Virus record (IMG/VR): IMGVR_UViG_3300035111_000017
Location: 1 to 59,682 of that record
Origin: a virus
Strand: one strand, 5' to 3'
Length of the DNA stretch: 59,682 bases
A program made the position numbers and the translations under genes. The notes under the pieces were generated by a model. That model was given only the letters and a program-made list of their open reading frames with translations, had not been told where the DNA came from and did not search any database. This document shows positions 57,027-59,682 of this stretch, one piece after another (the stretch's first letter is position 1; every line of letters begins with the position of its first letter).

Positions 57027-58088
57027 CTAATTTATGTCGGCAGACAATCCGCTCCAGTTAACTGGAATCTCCATGCTGCCGCCATCCTTCAACTGCGCGA
57101 GTAGCGTGTTCGTTACCCGCATTTCGTACAAAATCGCCGATAGATACTGCCTCATCTTGGATTCGTCGCTTCCGCCCATCAGGTCAGGCTGCGTCACCAC
57201 TCCGCCCATGCCGGGGTTGGACTGCGCCTGGTTCCACGGCTTGAGAGGCCGCTTGGGGTCGGATGCATAGGCATCGTAAAGCATGACCATCTCTGTCGCG
57301 GTTCCCATGACCGTAGCGCCCGCGTTCTGGGGGCCATTGAGGGCGAAGGTGTCAAACGTAGCAGCGGTTGAACCAGAGAAAACTACCGGACTCTGAAGGT
57401 TGACGGTAGTCGGCCCTGCGCCAGCGGAAGGATTGTTGTTGAGAGATACGATTACTTCCTCTCTCGCTGCTCCGTTTACTCCTCCGCTCAAAAGTATCGT
57501 GTTGCTGAGATCGAGTCCAGAAGTCCAAGGGTTATCAATAAATACCAGGGTCGTATCGCCGGGGTTTGTCGGCAAAAGCTGCATCTGCGCGTAGCCTTGC
57601 CCCTGAAAATTCCTTGCCGGGTCTTGCCCTGCGGTGGCATTGGAACCGGCTGCCCCGGTAGATATCGAAATACCAGAAGACAAGGGGGGGCCACCCTGGT
57701 TCGACCCGAGCACACTGATTGAGGCAAGCGGCTGCGTAGGCAGAGCAGCAGTAGTGCCGTCAACGCTGACCACGGCGGTTCCTGAAGTCCATGCCGAAGA
57801 CCTTACGCGGAACGCCTGATAACCGAAGATGCTAACTCCCCATAGGCCGTTCGCGGTCGTAGAAGTAATTACCGGGCCACCGTTTGAGGCCAGCGGGGTA
57901 GCGACTACGGGATCAAAATTATTTCCGTCTACAGTGACTTCAAAAACCAGCGTCCCTGTCCAGTTTCCCGTGACTTTTACCGCAACCGATCCTACCGAGG
58001 GAAGCATGGGGCCATCGGTCTGAAGCTGTACGACCGCGCCTAACGCCGCGATATTCCCGGCGACCATATTGTTATTCGTGGTTGTCAT
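57027..58088 (-). CDS. Structural virion protein, 353 aa
   Basis: Beta-rich. The first 120 residues resemble a small carbohydrate-binding-like beta-sandwich (VKVTGNWTGTLVFEVTVDGN). The C-terminal part is helical. A member of the structural operon; no exact role. Confidence 0.62.
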   Translation of the reverse strand: MTTTNNNMVAGNIAALGAVVQLQTDGPMLPSVGSVAVKVTGNWTGTLVFEVTVDGNNFDPVVATPLASNGGPVITSTTANGLWGVSIFGYQAFRVRSSAWTSGTAVVSVDGTTAALPTQPLASISVLGSNQGGPPLSSGISISTGAAGSNATAGQDPARNFQGQGYAQMQLLPTNPGDTTLVFIDNPWTSGLDLSNTILLSGGVNGAAREEVIVSLNNNPSAGAGPTTVNLQSPVVFSGSTAATFDTFALNGPQNAGATVMGTATEMVMLYDAYASDPKRPLKPWNQAQSNPGMGGVVTQPDLMGGSDESKMRQYLSAILYEMRVTNTLLAQLKDGGSMEIPVNWSGLSADIN

Positions 58089-58089
58089 C

Positions 58090-58419
58090 TTAGACTCCGA
58101 AGGCTAGAACGCGAAGTTTTTCCGCGCTCAGGTTGGTTCCGTTTCCGACTTCCGCATTGGTGGCAGCGGTAAACCACTTGATCTTGACGTTCTTTGCTTT
58201 CGGCGCAGCAATAGAAAATATGCGGACATAGAACGTTCCGCTTACCGTCAAGTCCATCGGCGAAACGAAATAGAGTCCGCTGGATAATCCGAACACAGAA
58301 GCCCCTACCGTGACTCCGCCCGTCAAGTAAGACGCAGGCCCGGTGTAGTCGGATAGCTTCAGGTTAAGGTCTGAAGCCAATCCCACGGCTGGCGTTACGA
58401 TCTGCTGCGGCCCAGGCAT
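58090..58419 (-). CDS. Structural virion protein, 109 aa
   Basis: Beta-rich small protein (MPGPQQIVTPAVGLASDLNL...). Its ATG shares a base with the stop of the gene at 58419-59063. Possibly a decoration protein. Confidence 0.6.
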   Translation of the reverse strand: MPGPQQIVTPAVGLASDLNLKLSDYTGPASYLTGGVTVGASVFGLSSGLYFVSPMDLTVSGTFYVRIFSIAAPKAKNVKIKWFTAATNAEVGNGTNLSAEKLRVLAFGV

Positions 58420-59063
58420 TAGTAGACTCCAAGAATGCCCTTGATTTCCATGGCGATGGTGGTATTCGATACCGGAACCGCCAAAGCGTAACCAAGGTAC
58501 TTGTTAAGGAAAAGAGTGGAAAACACCGAGGCCAGCGTGAGATCGTCAACCGTTCCGGAACCGCCACCGGCAAACAGGGCATCGCCTTCCGCCGCGCCAC
58601 CGTTGGTGATCGGGTTCTTCAGCTTGATGTTGACTTTCCCTCCGATACAGATGGCCCCAATGTTTCCGGGGGTGATCGTGTTCAAAAATATTCCAGCGAC
58701 TTCGTTTGATGCGCCCGTGGCCACACCTTCAGAGGTAACGGTAAATGCCGTATTTCCTGCGGCTGTGTTCTTAACGAAAGCGACCTTGCCTACCACCACG
58801 TCCGCCGCGTTCGCGCCTGAGTCCACGGTCACAAGCTGGTAGTAACCGCCAAACAGAGTCCCGTTCGTCGTGTTCGTCACCAGTCCGATATTCGGGGCTT
58901 CGACCCAGATTCTCTTCCCCAGATCATCAAGCGAGCCATAGCTGGTCGTGGGCAGGCGGGTATCGGTATTCACCACGCCCAGATTGGAAACGTTGATGTT
59001 ATTGAGTCCGCCGTTGGCCAAGGCCACATTCCATAGCGATTTGTCTGCAAAATTGAAGGCCAT
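58419..59063 (-). CDS. Capsid-linked structural protein, 214 aa
   Basis: First gene after the major capsid gene. Beta-rich (FGGYYQLVTVDSGANAADVV, GNIGAICIGGKVNIKLKNPI). The order capsid then this gene, with a palindrome copy between them, suggests a head decoration or head-fibre protein. No signature motif. Confidence 0.6.
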   Translation of the reverse strand: MAFNFADKSLWNVALANGGLNNINVSNLGVVNTDTRLPTTSYGSLDDLGKRIWVEAPNIGLVTNTTNGTLFGGYYQLVTVDSGANAADVVVGKVAFVKNTAAGNTAFTVTSEGVATGASNEVAGIFLNTITPGNIGAICIGGKVNIKLKNPITNGGAAEGDALFAGGGSGTVDDLTLASVFSTLFLNKYLGYALAVPVSNTTIAMEIKGILGVY

Positions 59064-59073
59064 AAATCTCCTA

Positions 59074-59087
59074 GTCCAACGTTAGAC
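59074..59087. repeat. 14-bp palindrome copy 29 (GTCCAACGTTAGAC)
   Basis: Exact to consensus; intergenic between the capsid stop (59088) and the next start (59063). Confidence 0.95.
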
Positions 59088-59682
59088 TTAACCTGAGTAA
59101 CCGAACGAGCTGATGTTTGACGAAGGAACAAGGTTATAGAGGATCATCGCCGCCCTGATAACGTCCGCCGCCATGTCGCCGTCAATCGCGTTGATTAACC
59201 CAGAATTCTTGAAGGCGTAAATTCCAGTCTTGGGATAAACGAATCTCCACGAATCCGTGCGCCAGAACCAGAAAGTCTCTCCAACCGTCAAAGTCGTGAC
59301 TCCGCCCGACCGTGAGGGGAAGTTGCTCAGGGTCGTATTGGAATCAACCGAGGTCGGGTTCGTTATCGTCCCCGTGGTGATTCTCGCAATCACCGACTGG
59401 TCTTGAATGAACCGGGCATTCTGGAGTCCCGGCGAGTAGGAGTCGGCCAGGATCGTAGACCCGTAGAACTTGACTCCCTCAAAACCGAGTTTAGCTTCCT
59501 TCACTCCTACGTCCGCCCGCTGCATCGGGAACAGAAGTCCGCAGATTCTTCCATACAGGAAGTCAGAGGCAAACCCCATGTCCGGCTTTCCGCCGATCAT
59601 CTTTCCTTCTCCCTTTCCCTGCTTACAGGAATGGTAAAGCTGGTTGATGACCTGAAGCGTGATAGGCGCGGAAGTTCCATCC
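59088..59682 (-). CDS. Major capsid protein, C-terminal part (gene split by contig ends)
   Basis: This is the remainder of the gene that starts at 729: the unique part is 59088-59555 and 59556-59682 is the duplicated end. The C-terminus ends in SSFGYSG and the stop is followed at once by a copy of the 14-bp palindrome (59074-59087). An apparent internal start at 59600 is only an internal methionine of the full gene. The next gene (58419-59063) probably encodes a decoration or structural protein, so capsid and structural genes are contiguous around the circle. Confidence 0.8.
   Translation of the reverse strand, partial: DGTSAPITLQVINQLYHSCKQGKGEGKMIGGKPDMGFASDFLYGRICGLLFPMQRADVGVKEAKLGFEGVKFYGSTILADSYSPGLQNARFIQDQSVIARITTGTITNPTSVDSNTTLSNFPSRSGGVTTLTVGETFWFWRTDSWRFVYPKTGIYAFKNSGLINAIDGDMAADVIRAAMILYNLVPSSNISSFGYSG
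59556..59682. repeat. Terminal direct repeat, right copy
   Basis: Exact copy of bases 1-127. The capsid gene reads straight through the join in one frame, which confirms that the two ends are adjacent in the real molecule. Confidence 0.93.

Noticed and set aside
2748-59087. CRISPR array reading of the dispersed repeats
   Set aside because: The repeat is too short, and spacing is in kilobases rather than 30-40 bases.

Overview
The window is one complete, circular (or circularly permuted) phage genome of about 59,555 bp. The first and last 127 bases are identical, and the major capsid gene runs across the ends. Nearly all genes lie on the minus strand in tight operons with ATGA, GTGA or TTGA stop/start overlaps. 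No integrase, DNA polymerase, RNA polymerase, tape measure protein or tail sheath is recognisable. A portal, two large internal-virion-like proteins and a 1361-residue tail protein without a tape measure suggest a short-tailed (podovirus-type) phage that uses the host polymerase. The host is unknown. A secreted two-domain protein at 52157-52975 resembles proteins common in Acidobacteriota, so that phylum is a weak inference.

Layout. 1-11037 (minus): capsid, scaffold-like protein, small basic proteins, portal, terminase large and probable small subunit, ASCH protein, zinc-ribbon proteins and an HTH regulator at the head of the unit. 11146-13119 (minus): small zinc-ribbon proteins behind a promoter covered by four operator-like repeats. 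13224-15544 (plus): an island of very small genes ending in a clear terminator. 15720-23881 (minus): lipoprotein, nuclease-like protein, HNH, a helicase-DNA methyltransferase fusion, Nudix, a helical DNA-binding candidate, DnaB and a deoxyribosyltransferase-like protein. 23928-34413 (minus): replication initiator with an internal iteron origin, HNH, RHH regulator, and a recombination group (lambda-exonuclease/Cas4-like nuclease, annealing-like protein, coiled-coil protein, Fe-S Cas4-like protein). 34472-49434 (minus): internal virion and tail proteins, with HNH endonucleases between them. 49469-52975: a membrane/lysis-type group on minus with two plus-strand cargo genes. 52976-59063 (minus): glycine-rich adhesin, neck-like protein and structural proteins leading back to the capsid gene.

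Three regulatory layers stand out. (1) A 14-bp palindrome, GTCYAACGTTRGAC, occurs 29 times (24 exact), roughly every 2 kb, at gene boundaries and inside genes including terminase, DnaB and the helicase-methyltransferase. (2) Nine near-identical promoters, TTGACA-N16/17-TAACWT within a larger TTTGATAACWT block; most are followed 5-9 nt later by an ATG, implying leaderless mRNAs. Three have the palindrome 7-8 bp upstream of the -35. (3) A four-copy GTACANNGTAC operator cluster sits over a promoter at 12469-12536. Together these suggest a genome-wide protein-DNA network that I cannot match to a described system.
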